Assembly: GCA_020636775.1 (NCBI GenBank)
Contig: JACJXF010000005.1
Span: 40,522 to 104,521 of the forward strand
DNA length: 64,000 nt
Direction: 5' to 3'
Origin: Bacteroidales bacterium
GTDB lineage: Bacteria > Bacteroidota > Bacteroidia > Bacteroidales > GCA-2748055
Below, in pieces: positions 35,847-44,308 of this stretch. The notes beneath the pieces are model-generated. The model made no database searches and was not told the DNA's origin. It saw only the letters and a program-made list of their open reading frames with translations. Position 1 is the stretch's first letter, and each line of letters starts with the position of its first letter. The translations under genes were made by a program, and so were the position numbers.

Positions 35847-36107
35847 TTACTTAGCTCTTTCAATAATTTCAACTAATCTCCAGTTTTTATTTTTACTTAA
35901 TGGTCTGGTTTCCATTATCTTAACGGTGTCGCCAATATTACACTCATTTTTCTCATCATGAGCCATAAATTTGGATGTTTTATTTACAAACTTACCGTAA
36001 ATAGGGTGTTTAGCTTTTGTATGAACAGCAATGGTAATGGACTTTTCCATTTTGTTGCTGACCACTACACCAACACGTTCTCTTCTTAATTGTCTTGTGT
36101 TCTCCAT
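35847..36107 (-). CDS. rpsQ: 30S ribosomal protein S17
   Basis: 86 residues, an OB-fold 16S rRNA binding protein. RRERVGVVVSNKMEKSITI, HPIYGKFVNKTSKFMAHDE and GDTVKIMETRPLSKNKNWR are diagnostic. It lies 8 nt after rpmC. Confidence 0.98.
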   Translation of the reverse strand: MENTRQLRRERVGVVVSNKMEKSITIAVHTKAKHPIYGKFVNKTSKFMAHDEKNECNIGDTVKIMETRPLSKNKNWRLVEIIERAK

Positions 36108-36115
36108 GTGAGATT

Positions 36116-36322
36116 TTACTTTTTGGTATTTTCTGTCGACAGTCTTAAAACAAGCTCAGTTTGCATTCTGGCTACATTTTTTCTTGAATCCCTAATTTTC
36201 ATAGGGTTATCGAGCGGTGAAACAGCATGATTCAAACGCATGCGGACCAGTAATTCCTTTTCGGAATCAATCCTTTCCTTTAGTTCCTTGGTACTCAATT
36301 CTTTGATCTCAGAAGTCTTCAT
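36116..36322 (-). CDS. rpmC: 50S ribosomal protein L29
   Basis: 68 residues, two antiparallel helices near the tunnel exit. MKTSEIKELSTKELKERID and NPMKIRDSRKNVARMQT fit L29. It lies 19 nt after rplP and 8 nt before rpsQ. Confidence 0.97.
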   Translation of the reverse strand: MKTSEIKELSTKELKERIDSEKELLVRMRLNHAVSPLDNPMKIRDSRKNVARMQTELVLRLSTENTKK

Positions 36323-36341
36323 CCGGGTAATATATTAATCT

Positions 36342-36764
36342 TTATTTTTCTACGTAATCGCGTCTAACAATAAACCGAGTGGTTACGGGTAATTTCTGTG
36401 CAGCCAGTCTGAGTGCTTCCTTAGCTACTTCGTAGGGAACACCTTCTGCTTCCAGGATAATTCTGCCGGGAGTAATAGGGGCCACAAATCCTTCGGGTGC
36501 ACCTTTTCCTTTACCCATCCTTACTTCAGCGGGCTTTTTGGTAATAGGCTTATCAGGGAATACGCGTATCCATATTTGACCTTCCCTTTTCATATGACGG
36601 GTAACAGCCTGACGGGCAGCTTCGATCTGACGACCGGTAAGCCACACTTCTTCGAGCGACTTAATTCCGAATGATCCAAAAGCCAGCTCGTGACCGCGCT
36701 GTGCATTTCCTTTCATCTTGCCCTTTTGAGCTCTCCTGAATTTGGTTCTTTTTGGTTGTAACAT
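36342..36764 (-). CDS. rplP: 50S ribosomal protein L16
   Basis: 140 residues. MLQPKRTKFRRAQKGKMKG starts the protein; IWIRVFPDKPITKKPAEVRMG and KGAPEGFVAPITPGRIILE are diagnostic. L16 helps shape the A site. It lies 29 nt after rpsC. Confidence 0.98.
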   Translation of the reverse strand: MLQPKRTKFRRAQKGKMKGNAQRGHELAFGSFGIKSLEEVWLTGRQIEAARQAVTRHMKREGQIWIRVFPDKPITKKPAEVRMGKGKGAPEGFVAPITPGRIILEAEGVPYEVAKEALRLAAQKLPVTTRFIVRRDYVEK

Positions 36765-36793
36765 TTCTTTATAAGAATTTCAACAATTTCCTG

Positions 36794-37495
36794 TTATTTT
36801 CTTTTTGGCTTTCTGAAGCCTGGTTTTGGTTTCACATTCTTTGCTCCAATATTGGGAGAAAGATCGCGTTTACCGTAAATTTCGCCGTTGCAGATCCACA
36901 CTTTTACACCAATAACTCCAACTTTCGTATGTGCTTCAGCCAGGGCGTAATCGATATCGGCACGTAGGGTATGAAGAGGGATTCTTCCTTCTTTCAGTGT
37001 TTCATTACGGGCCATTTCGGCACCACCCAATCGACCGGAGATCATAACTTTAATACCTTCTGAGCCCATGCGCATTGTAGAAGCCATAGCCATTTTGATG
37101 GCTCTCCTGTATGAAATCTTTCCTTCAATCTGACGGGCTATGTTGTTTCCAACGATAGTAGCATCAAGTTCGGGACGTTTCACTTCATATATATTGATCT
37201 GAACTTCTTTCTTGGTAATTTTTTTCAATTCTTCTTTGAGCTTGTCAACTTCCTGTCCTCCTTTTCCGATAATGATACCCGGACGGGCAGTATTAACGGT
37301 AACGGTAATAAGTTTCAAGGTACGTTCGATAACGATTTTTGAAATACTGGCTTTAGCAAGACGGGCAGTGAGGTATTCTCTGATTTTGGTATCCTCAATC
37401 AGTTTTGAAGAATAATCTCTTCCTCCATACCAGTTGGAATCCCAGCCTCTGATAATACCAAGACGATTTGATATCGGGTTAACTTTTTGTCCCAT
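36794..37495 (-). CDS. rpsC: 30S ribosomal protein S3
   Basis: 233 residues. The N-terminal MGQKVNPISNRLGIIRGWDS, the KH domain GRPGIIIGKGGQEVDKLK-type loop, and the C-terminal SGRLGGAEMARNETLKEGRIPLHTLRAD-type region are complete. S3 forms the mRNA entry helicase site. It starts 2 nt after rplV. Confidence 0.98.
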   Translation of the reverse strand: MGQKVNPISNRLGIIRGWDSNWYGGRDYSSKLIEDTKIREYLTARLAKASISKIVIERTLKLITVTVNTARPGIIIGKGGQEVDKLKEELKKITKKEVQINIYEVKRPELDATIVGNNIARQIEGKISYRRAIKMAMASTMRMGSEGIKVMISGRLGGAEMARNETLKEGRIPLHTLRADIDYALAEAHTKVGVIGVKVWICNGEIYGKRDLSPNIGAKNVKPKPGFRKPKRK

Positions 37496-37497
37496 TA

Positions 37498-37917
37498 TTA
37501 TTTATTTGTTTCAAGTTCGTTATTACTCAGGCTATCTAAAACTATAGTAACATGGTTGGATCTTTTTCTAATCCTGTGAGCGCGACCCTGAGGTGCAGGG
37601 CGAAGTCTTTTAAGGGTTTTTCCCTGATCAACAAAAACTTCCTTCACATAAATTTTACTATCTTCAATACGAACACCTTCGTTTTTAGTCTGCCAGTTTG
37701 AAATTGCAGAGAGTAAAAGTTTTTCAACTCTTTTTGCTGCTTCCTTCTCAGTAAATTTGAGAATATCCAAAGCCTTGTTAACCTCAACGCCTCTGATAAG
37801 ATCTGTAACAAGTCTCATTTTCCGGGGAGACGTAGGAACGCTGTTAAGGCTGGCAAAAGCGCTTAGCTTATTTTGCTCCTTTATTGCGTTGGCTTTATTT
37901 CTTTTTCTTGCACCCAT
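37498..37917 (-). CDS. rplV: 50S ribosomal protein L22
   Basis: 139 residues. The beta-hairpin that lines the exit tunnel contains RLRPAPQGRAHRIRKRSNHV. The N-terminal extension (MGARKRNKANAIKEQNK) is a little longer than in E. coli. It lies 30 nt after rpsS. Confidence 0.98.
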   Translation of the reverse strand: MGARKRNKANAIKEQNKLSAFASLNSVPTSPRKMRLVTDLIRGVEVNKALDILKFTEKEAAKRVEKLLLSAISNWQTKNEGVRIEDSKIYVKEVFVDQGKTLKRLRPAPQGRAHRIRKRSNHVTIVLDSLSNNELETNK

Positions 37918-37947
37918 TGTACTGTAAGTTTTCTAAATTCTCTGTTA

Positions 37948-38214
37948 TTATTTCTGCTTACCACCGTGACCCCTGAAAATCCTTGTAGGGGCGAATTCAC
38001 CAAGCTTATGTCCAACCATATTTTCGGTTACATAAACAGGAATAAATTTATTACCGTTGTGAACTGCGATTGTCTGGCCTACAAAATCCGGAGAGATAAC
38101 TGAACGCCTCGACCAGGTTTTAATAACTTGTTTTTTACCTGATTCTGTCATTTCAAGAACTCTCTTCTCTAATTTAAAATCGATAAATGGACCCTTTTTT
38201 AGTGAACGGCTCAT
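37948..38214 (-). CDS. rpsS: 30S ribosomal protein S19
   Basis: 88 residues. MSRSLKKGPFIDFKLEKRV and VYVTENMVGHKLGEFAPTR are diagnostic of S19 in the 30S head. It lies 12 nt after rplB. Confidence 0.98.
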   Translation of the reverse strand: MSRSLKKGPFIDFKLEKRVLEMTESGKKQVIKTWSRRSVISPDFVGQTIAVHNGNKFIPVYVTENMVGHKLGEFAPTRIFRGHGGKQK

Positions 38215-38226
38215 ATTTCTACTTTT

Positions 38227-39051
38227 TTATTTTTTTCTCTTTTCGATGATATACTTATTGGACATATTCTTTTTGGCACGGGTCTTATAACCTTTAGCAG
38301 GCATACCATTCCTTGAGCGGGGATGTCCTCCTGATGCTCTTCCTTCACCACCACCCATTGGATGGTCAACCGGGTTCATAACAACACCTCTTACCCGTGG
38401 TCTTCTTCCGAGCCAGCGTGAACGACCTGCTTTACCCGAGCGTGTAAGCTGGTGATCAGAGTTGGAAACAGCTCCTACAGTAGCTTTACATGTAATCAGG
38501 ATCATACGGGTTTCTCCTGAAGGCAGTTTAATGATAGCGTATTTACCATCTCTTGAAGTAAGCTGTGCGGATGTACCGGCGCTTCTTGCAAGGGTGGCTC
38601 CCTGTCCTGGTCTGAGCTCGATATTATGAACTATAGATCCAAGGGGAATTTTTCCAAGGGGAAGTGCATTTCCGATTTCGGGAGCTACTTCTTCACCAGA
38701 AATAACTGTCTGACCAGCTTTTAATCCGGTTGGAGCAATGATATATCTTTTCTCCCCATCTGCATAAACCAAAAGAGCGATCCTGGCTGAACGGTTAGGA
38801 TCGTATTCAATTGTTTTTACGGTTGCAGCAACATTATCCTTGTCTCTCTTGAAATCGATAATCCTGTATTTCCTTTTATGTCCTCCACCTACGTTCCTGA
38901 TGGTCATTTTACCGGTGTTATTCCTGCCTCCGGCTTTCTTCATAGGAGCCAAAAGGCTTTTTTCGGGTTTTGATGCTGTTATTTCATCAAAGCCTGACAT
39001 TATTCGGAATCTCTGACCTGGTGTTACAGGTTTTAATTTTCTTACTGCCAT
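38227..39051 (-). CDS. rplB: 50S ribosomal protein L2
   Basis: 274 residues. It supports peptidyl transferase and subunit joining. GGGHKRKYRIIDFKR, LARSAGTSAQLTSRDGKYA and the functionally important His in VVMNPVDHPMGGGEGR are present. It starts 5 nt after rplW. Confidence 0.99.
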   Translation of the reverse strand: MAVRKLKPVTPGQRFRIMSGFDEITASKPEKSLLAPMKKAGGRNNTGKMTIRNVGGGHKRKYRIIDFKRDKDNVAATVKTIEYDPNRSARIALLVYADGEKRYIIAPTGLKAGQTVISGEEVAPEIGNALPLGKIPLGSIVHNIELRPGQGATLARSAGTSAQLTSRDGKYAIIKLPSGETRMILITCKATVGAVSNSDHQLTRSGKAGRSRWLGRRPRVRGVVMNPVDHPMGGGEGRASGGHPRSRNGMPAKGYKTRAKKNMSNKYIIEKRKK

Positions 39052-39056
39052 TTTAT

Positions 39057-39347
39057 TTAAATATTGCTATAGAAATCAATAGTTTCACCTTCGGCTAAAG
39101 TAATTACAGCACGTTTGGTGTTCGGTGACTTACCGGATATAACTCCTGTCTTTGTAAACCGGCTCTTTGCTTTTCCACCGTAACGCATAGTGTTTACAGA
39201 GGCAACTTTAACCTGGTACAAATCCTCAACTGCCTTTTTAATCTGCAGTTTATTCGCCTTCTTTTCAACGACAAAACCATAACGGTTAAGCTTTTCAGCT
39301 TGAGCTGTCATTTTCTCGGTTACGATTGGCTTTATTAAAATATCCAT
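39057..39347 (-). CDS. rplW: 50S ribosomal protein L23
   Basis: 96 residues. It forms the docking site for trigger factor and SRP at the tunnel exit. ILIKPIVTEKMTAQAEKLNRYGFVV-type start and IKKAVEDLYQVKVASVNTM are diagnostic. It lies 24 nt after rplD. Confidence 0.97.
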   Translation of the reverse strand: MDILIKPIVTEKMTAQAEKLNRYGFVVEKKANKLQIKKAVEDLYQVKVASVNTMRYGGKAKSRFTKTGVISGKSPNTKRAVITLAEGETIDFYSNI

Positions 39348-39371
39348 TGTTTTCTGTACTTAAAATTTCAT

Positions 39372-39992
39372 CTACTTTCCCTGTAACACATCAAGCGAAC
39401 TCTCTACAAACAACACTGTTGTTGCATTCATTATATCGTAAGTATTTAATTCTGAAAGAGTTACGACCTTGGAATTCTGTAAATTTCGAGAGGACAAATA
39501 TATATTATTATTTCTTTCTTTTAAAACTAAAAGTGATTTTTTATTGTCCAGCTCTAAATTTTTCTGAATTTTAAGATATTCCTGGGTTTTAGGAGCTTCG
39601 AAATTGAAATCCTCAAGAACCAGGAGTTGATTAGTTTTAGCCTTATAAGAAAGTGCAGAAAAACGTGCCAGCGCTTTTACTTTTTTGTTCAGTTTAAAGC
39701 TGTAATCACGGGGTCTTGGACCAAAAACTCTACCTCCGCTTCTAAAGAGCGGGTTTTTGATATCACCAAAACGGGCTGATCCGCTGCCTTTTTGTTTTTT
39801 AAGTTTCCGGGTGCTACCGGTAACTTCTGATCTTTCTTTGGCTTTATGGGTACCCTGACGGTTATTTGCCAGATATTGTTTTACATCGAGGTAAATAGCA
39901 TGATCGTTCGGTTCAATACCGAAAACTGAATCATCCAGTTTTACTTTCTTTCCGGTTTCTTTACCGGCGATATTCTTAACAGTTAAATCCAT
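39372..39992 (-). CDS. rplD: 50S ribosomal protein L4
   Basis: 206 residues from the ATG at 39992; the GTG one codon upstream is rejected. The tunnel loop contains GTHKAKERSEVTGSTRKLKKQKGSGSAR-type residues, and VFGPRPRDYSFKLNKKVK is diagnostic. L4 also represses the S10 operon in E. coli. The ATG overlaps the rplC stop codon TGA by one nucleotide. Confidence 0.97.
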   Translation of the reverse strand: MDLTVKNIAGKETGKKVKLDDSVFGIEPNDHAIYLDVKQYLANNRQGTHKAKERSEVTGSTRKLKKQKGSGSARFGDIKNPLFRSGGRVFGPRPRDYSFKLNKKVKALARFSALSYKAKTNQLLVLEDFNFEAPKTQEYLKIQKNLELDNKKSLLVLKERNNNIYLSSRNLQNSKVVTLSELNTYDIMNATTVLFVESSLDVLQGK

Positions 39993-40609
39993 CACTTTTC
40001 AATAATTAAATATGAACCTATAGAACCCGGAACAGAACCTTTAAGAAGAAGGAGGTTATTCTCAGCCATTATCTTCATAACCTTGAGGTTTAAAACCTTC
40101 ACACGGCTTCCGCCTGTGCGACCTGCCATTCTCATTCCCTTAAATACTCTTGAAGGATAAGATGATGCACCCAGTGAACCGGGAGCTCTTCCGCGGTTAT
40201 GCTGACCGTGAGTTGCGTCGTTAACACCGCTGAAGCCATGTCTTTTTACTACTCCCTGAAAACCTTTTCCTTTTGACAAGCCAACTACATCAAGCCAGAT
40301 ATCATCTTTGAAATAATCAACAGTGATTACATCACCCGGTTTCCAGTCTTTCACAAAACCTTTCAATTCGATTACCTTCCTCTTGGGCTCAGTATTCGCC
40401 TTTTTGAAATGACCCATAAGGGCTTTAGTGGTGTGCTTTTCCTTTTTATCTTCGAAGGAAAGCTGTACGGCTGCATAGCCATCGTTTTCCTTGGTCTTCA
40501 CCTGGGTAATTACACATGGTCCTGCCTGTATTACAGTGCATGGGACATTTTTTCCTTCTTCGTCGAAAATCGAAGTCATTCCGATCTTCTTACCAATTAA
40601 TCCTGGCAT
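39992..40609 (-). CDS. rplC: 50S ribosomal protein L3
   Basis: 205 residues. MPGLIGKKIGMTSIFDEEGK starts it; the central extension that reaches the peptidyl transferase centre includes GKGFQGVVKRHGFSG and HGQHNRGRAPGSLGASSYPS-type residues. It lies 23 nt after rpsJ and overlaps rplD by one base. Confidence 0.98.
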   Translation of the reverse strand: MPGLIGKKIGMTSIFDEEGKNVPCTVIQAGPCVITQVKTKENDGYAAVQLSFEDKKEKHTTKALMGHFKKANTEPKRKVIELKGFVKDWKPGDVITVDYFKDDIWLDVVGLSKGKGFQGVVKRHGFSGVNDATHGQHNRGRAPGSLGASSYPSRVFKGMRMAGRTGGSRVKVLNLKVMKIMAENNLLLLKGSVPGSIGSYLIIEK

Positions 40610-40632
40610 TTTTTTATGTTTTTATAAAGTAA

Positions 40633-40938
40633 TCAGACTTTTATTTCTACCTCAACACCACTGGGAAGTTCGAGCTTCATAAGTGCGTCAATGGTTTTGG
40701 GAGTTGAACTGTAAATGTCGAGAAGTCTTTTAAAAGAACTCAACTGGAATTGCTCCCTGGATTTCTTATTTACAAAGGGTGAGCGGAGAACGGTAAAAAT
40801 CCTTTTGTGTGTAGGCAAAGGAATAGGACCGCTGACAACAGCTCCGGTAGATTTCACAGTTTTAACGATCTTTTCTGCTGATTTATCCACCAGGTTATGA
40901 TCGTAAGACTTCAATTTAATTCTAATCTTTTGGCTCAT
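40633..40938 (-). CDS. rpsJ: 30S ribosomal protein S10
   Basis: 101 residues. IRIKLKSYDHNLVDKSAEKIV and GPIPLPTHKRIFTVLRSPFVN are diagnostic. S10 also partners NusB in antitermination. It follows fusA by 12 nt with no tuf gene between them, so the str and S10 operons are fused here. Confidence 0.98.
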   Translation of the reverse strand: MSQKIRIKLKSYDHNLVDKSAEKIVKTVKSTGAVVSGPIPLPTHKRIFTVLRSPFVNKKSREQFQLSSFKRLLDIYSSTPKTIDALMKLELPSGVEVEIKV

Positions 40939-40950
40939 TCTATTTAAATG

Positions 40951-43056
40951 TTAAACAACTGTTTTACCGCTAATTTTTTCTAAAATGGATTTTGACAGCT
41001 CAGAACTTACTTCCTGGAAATGTGAGAACGACATAACCGAAGTTGCTCTTCCTGACGTAAGTGTTCTAAGAGTAGTAACATATCCAAACTGTTCTGCAAG
41101 GGGAACCTTTGCTTTAATTACTCTGGCTCCTGCTCTGCTTTCCATTCCTTCAACCTGACCGCGACGTTTGTTAAAATCGCCGATTACATCTCCCATATAT
41201 TCTTCCGGAGTAACAACTTCAGCAGCCATAATGGGTTCGAGAAGTACTGGTTTTGCTTTGGATGCTGCGTGGCGGAAGGCCTGTTTAGCACAGATTTCAA
41301 AAGCCAGGGCATCTGAATCGACTGCATGGTAGGATCCGTCGAATAAGGTCACCTTCATGCTTTCCATTGGATAACCTGCCAGGGGGCCGTTCCTGAGTGA
41401 TTCTTTAAATCCTTTTTCAACAGAAGGAATATATTCTCTTGGAACGTTTCCTCCTTTTACCTCATTCACAAACTGAAGGCCAACAACACCCGGATCGGCA
41501 GGTCCGATTTTTATCTGGATATCTGCAAATTTACCACGACCACCGGTTTGCTTCTTAAATACTTCGCGGTGCTCAATTGTCTGGGTAAGGGCTTCTTTGT
41601 AGTTAACCTGTGGTCTTCCTTGATTACATTCCACCTTAAATTCACGACGCAAACGATCAATCAGAATTTCGAGGTGAAGCTCACCCATTCCCCTGATAAT
41701 GGTTTGTCCTGAATCGTGATCAGTATTAATAAGGAAAGTAGGATCTTCTTCAGTAAGCTTTGCCAGTGCCATTCCCAGTTTATCCATATCCTGCTGAGTT
41801 TTGGGCTCAATAGCAACAGAGATAACCGGTTCAGGGAAATCCATCGATTCAAGAACAATAGGAGCATTTACAGCACAAATCGTATCTCCGGTTCTTAATT
41901 CTTTAAATCCAACAGCACCACAAATATCTCCTGCCTCAATAAATTCCTTGGGTAATTGTTTATTGGCATGCATCTGGTACAGACGGTTTACCCTTTCTTT
42001 TTTACCGGTCCTGGTATTAAATACCATGGTTCCTTCTCTCAAAACACCTGAGTAAACTCTAACATAGGTAACCCTTCCAACAAATGGATCGGTTGCAATC
42101 TTAAAGGCTAAACCTGCAAAGGGAGCTTCAGGATCCGGTGGTCTGGATTCTTCTTTTTCAGTTTCGGGGTTGATACCAACAACCGCATCAATATCAAGAG
42201 GCGAAGGTAAAAGTGCAACGATTCCATCGAGTAAACGCTGAACTCCTTTATTTTTAAAAGCGGAACCGGCAAAAACGGGAACAATTTCCATTTTGATGGT
42301 TGCGCGGCGAGCATAGCTCATGAATTCTTCTACAGTAATAGAATCTCTGTCTTCCAGAAATTTCTCAAGCAATTTATCATCAGAAATGCAAACTGCCTCA
42401 ATAAGTTTTTCTCTCCATTCTTCAACCTCATCAACCATGTCAGCAGGAACATCCTGCAATTCATAGGTAGTTCCCAGGGTCTGATCATCATGCCAAATAA
42501 CGGCTTTTCTGTGAATAAGGTCAATAACACCACGGAAATTTTCCTCGGAACCGATAGGTATCTGAAGAGGAATTGCATTAGCTCCCAGCTTATCCCTTAA
42601 TTCACTGACCACCCTGAGGTAATCAGATCCAACCCTGTCGAGTTTATTAATAAAGGCTATTCTGGGTACTTTATATTTATCAGCCTGGCGCCAAACGGTT
42701 TCCGACTGTGGCTCAACACCGCCAACACCGCAAAATACGGCAACGGCACCATCGAGTACGCGAAGTGAACGTTCCACCTCAACGGTAAAATCAACGTGAC
42801 CGGGAGTGTCAATTATATTAATCTTATAATCTTTATCCAGATAATTCCAATATGTTGTTGTTGCAGCGGAAGTAATTGTTATTCCTCTCTCCTGCTCCTG
42901 CACCATCCAATCCATGGTAGCTGCCCCGTCGTGAACTTCACCTATCTTGTGGGTAATACCAGTATAGAACAGAATACGTTCTGTTGTAGTGGTTTTTCCC
43001 GCATCAATGTGGGCCATGATACCAATATTCCTTGTATATTTCAGATCCTGTTTCAT
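40951..43056 (-). CDS. fusA: Elongation factor G (canonical)
   Basis: 701 residues, five-domain translocase. G1 is AHIDAGKTTTTERIL, switch I is QERGITITSAATT, switch II is DTPGHVDF with the catalytic His, and NKLD provides guanine specificity. Domains III-V include GMGELHLEILIDRL and the tip loops. It drives tRNA-mRNA movement on the ribosome with GTP hydrolysis. It lies in str-operon order, 35 nt after rpsG. A divergent paralogue lacking key residues lies at 44309-46462. Confidence 0.98.
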   Translation of the reverse strand: MKQDLKYTRNIGIMAHIDAGKTTTTERILFYTGITHKIGEVHDGAATMDWMVQEQERGITITSAATTTYWNYLDKDYKINIIDTPGHVDFTVEVERSLRVLDGAVAVFCGVGGVEPQSETVWRQADKYKVPRIAFINKLDRVGSDYLRVVSELRDKLGANAIPLQIPIGSEENFRGVIDLIHRKAVIWHDDQTLGTTYELQDVPADMVDEVEEWREKLIEAVCISDDKLLEKFLEDRDSITVEEFMSYARRATIKMEIVPVFAGSAFKNKGVQRLLDGIVALLPSPLDIDAVVGINPETEKEESRPPDPEAPFAGLAFKIATDPFVGRVTYVRVYSGVLREGTMVFNTRTGKKERVNRLYQMHANKQLPKEFIEAGDICGAVGFKELRTGDTICAVNAPIVLESMDFPEPVISVAIEPKTQQDMDKLGMALAKLTEEDPTFLINTDHDSGQTIIRGMGELHLEILIDRLRREFKVECNQGRPQVNYKEALTQTIEHREVFKKQTGGRGKFADIQIKIGPADPGVVGLQFVNEVKGGNVPREYIPSVEKGFKESLRNGPLAGYPMESMKVTLFDGSYHAVDSDALAFEICAKQAFRHAASKAKPVLLEPIMAAEVVTPEEYMGDVIGDFNKRRGQVEGMESRAGARVIKAKVPLAEQFGYVTTLRTLTSGRATSVMSFSHFQEVSSELSKSILEKISGKTVV

Positions 43057-43091
43057 CTCTATTCTTCTTCCGCTATCTATTCTGTTCTTAA

Positions 43092-43568
43092 TTAAAATCT
43101 GAAATGAGCAAATGCTTTGTTTGCTTCAGCCATTCTGTGGGTATCTTCTTTTTTCTTATATGCTCCACCTTCATTGTTATAAGCGGCCATTATTTCGGCA
43201 GCCAGTTTTTCGCTCATAGAACGACCTGTGCGCTTACGAGCAAAGAAAATAAGGTTTTTCATACCTATGGAAGTCTTCCTGTCGGCACGAATTTCCTGAG
43301 GCACCTGAAAAGTAGCTCCTCCAACCCGGCGGCTCTTAACCTCAACCTGGGGAGTAATGTTTTCAATAGCCAGTTTCCAGATTTCCAAAGCAGGTTTGTC
43401 TGCATTCTTCATTTTTTCCTCAACCATTTTTATGGCATCATAAAAAATGGTATAAGAGATACTTTTTTTACCCTCAATCATAAGATTGTTCACAAACCTT
43501 GTTACTTCCGGACTTCCGAATTTCGGGTCGGGTAAAATGATTCTCTTTTTGGGTTTCGATTTTCTCAT
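43092..43568 (-). CDS. rpsG: 30S ribosomal protein S7
   Basis: 158 residues. It nucleates the 30S head. MRKSKPKKRIILPDPKF, ARKRTGRSMSEKLAAEIMAAYNNEG-type helix and GGATFQVPQEIR are diagnostic. It lies 18 nt after rpsL. Confidence 0.98.
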   Translation of the reverse strand: MRKSKPKKRIILPDPKFGSPEVTRFVNNLMIEGKKSISYTIFYDAIKMVEEKMKNADKPALEIWKLAIENITPQVEVKSRRVGGATFQVPQEIRADRKTSIGMKNLIFFARKRTGRSMSEKLAAEIMAAYNNEGGAYKKKEDTHRMAEANKAFAHFRF

Positions 43569-43586
43569 TTCTTACTAAACGATTAA

Positions 43587-43964
43587 TTATTTTTTCTTAG
43601 GCCTTTTGGTACCATATTTTGAACGTCTCTGTGAGCGACCTTCAACTCCTGAAGCATCGAGAGCTCCGCGGATCAGGTGATACCTCACACCGGGAAGGTC
43701 TTTAACCCTGCCGCCTCTTATAAGAACAATGGAGTGTTCCTGGAGATTGTGTCCTTCGCCCGGAATGTAAGCGTTAACTTCCTTCTGGTTAGTCAACCTT
43801 ACCCTGGCTACTTTTCGCATTGCTGAATTCGGCTTCTTTGGAGTTGTAGTGTAAACTCTGACACATACACCTCTGCGCTGAGGACAAGAATCCAAGGCCG
43901 GAGCCTTACTCTTATCAACAATCTTTTTCCTACCTTTTCTAACTAATTGCTGAATTGTTGGCAT
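43587..43964 (-). CDS. rpsL: 30S ribosomal protein S12
   Basis: 125 residues. It forms part of the decoding site. TTTPKKPNSAMRKVARVRLT and GGRVKDLPGVRYHLIRGALD keep the Lys residues associated with streptomycin sensitivity. It is the first gene of the superoperon, about 46 nt after the promoter -7 box. Confidence 0.98.
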   Translation of the reverse strand: MPTIQQLVRKGRKKIVDKSKAPALDSCPQRRGVCVRVYTTTPKKPNSAMRKVARVRLTNQKEVNAYIPGEGHNLQEHSIVLIRGGRVKDLPGVRYHLIRGALDASGVEGRSQRRSKYGTKRPKKK

Positions 43965-44009
43965 ATAAACTAATTCTTATTGTTAAATATTTTTTCCCAA
44001 AACGGGTTG

Positions 44010-44038
44010 CAAAGGTATTCCTTTTTTTAAAAAAACAA
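44010..44038 (-). promoter_or_regulatory. Promoter of the str-S10-spc-alpha superoperon
   Basis: On the minus strand a TTG -33 element (44038-44036) is followed after 18 nt by TACCTTTG (44017-44010), a full match to the TAnnTTTG -7 box. The spacer is a T7-A7 tract, which is likely bent. The start of rpsL is 46 nt downstream of the -7 box. Confidence 0.65.
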
Positions 44039-44200
44039 TAATTTTTATACAAATTTTTCGGCTATTTCAACGCTTATCCTCATTTTTAAAATAATCTCTG
44101 CTATCCCATTAAAGTTTCAGCAGAAAAAACACAAAAACTGCCTCCCGATTCTCCGTGATCCATTCGCATTATGGAAAATTTTTTAAGATTTTCGACCAAC

Positions 44201-44230
44201 TTGGTGGAATTATAAAAATTATTACATTTG
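44201..44230 (+). promoter_or_regulatory. Promoter of the EF-G paralogue
   Basis: TTG at 44201-44203 and TACATTTG at 44223-44230 are separated by exactly 19 nt, the preferred Bacteroidota -33/-7 spacing. The coding start is 79 nt further, leaving an untranslated leader of about 70 nt. Confidence 0.65.
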
Positions 44231-44308
44231 CAATTCGCCTAAAGAAAAGCCTCATTGTAAACAATAATTAATACTATAAAACACACTATTATCTAATCTT
44301 ATTCCTCA

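Larger units (their letters stand above)
43965..44308. other. 344-nt divergent intergenic region between rpsL and the EF-G paralogue
   Basis: No gene is seen. It is AT-rich and holds two oppositely directed promoter matches: one for the ribosomal superoperon (44010-44038, minus) and one for the EF-G paralogue (44201-44230, plus). The stretch between them (about 44040-44200) shows no strong repeat or hairpin and could hold regulator sites. Confidence 0.7.

Noticed and set aside
43104..43535. Plus-strand 143-residue open frame opposite rpsG
   Set aside because: It overlaps a highly conserved ribosomal gene on the other strand and its translation has no recognisable domain.
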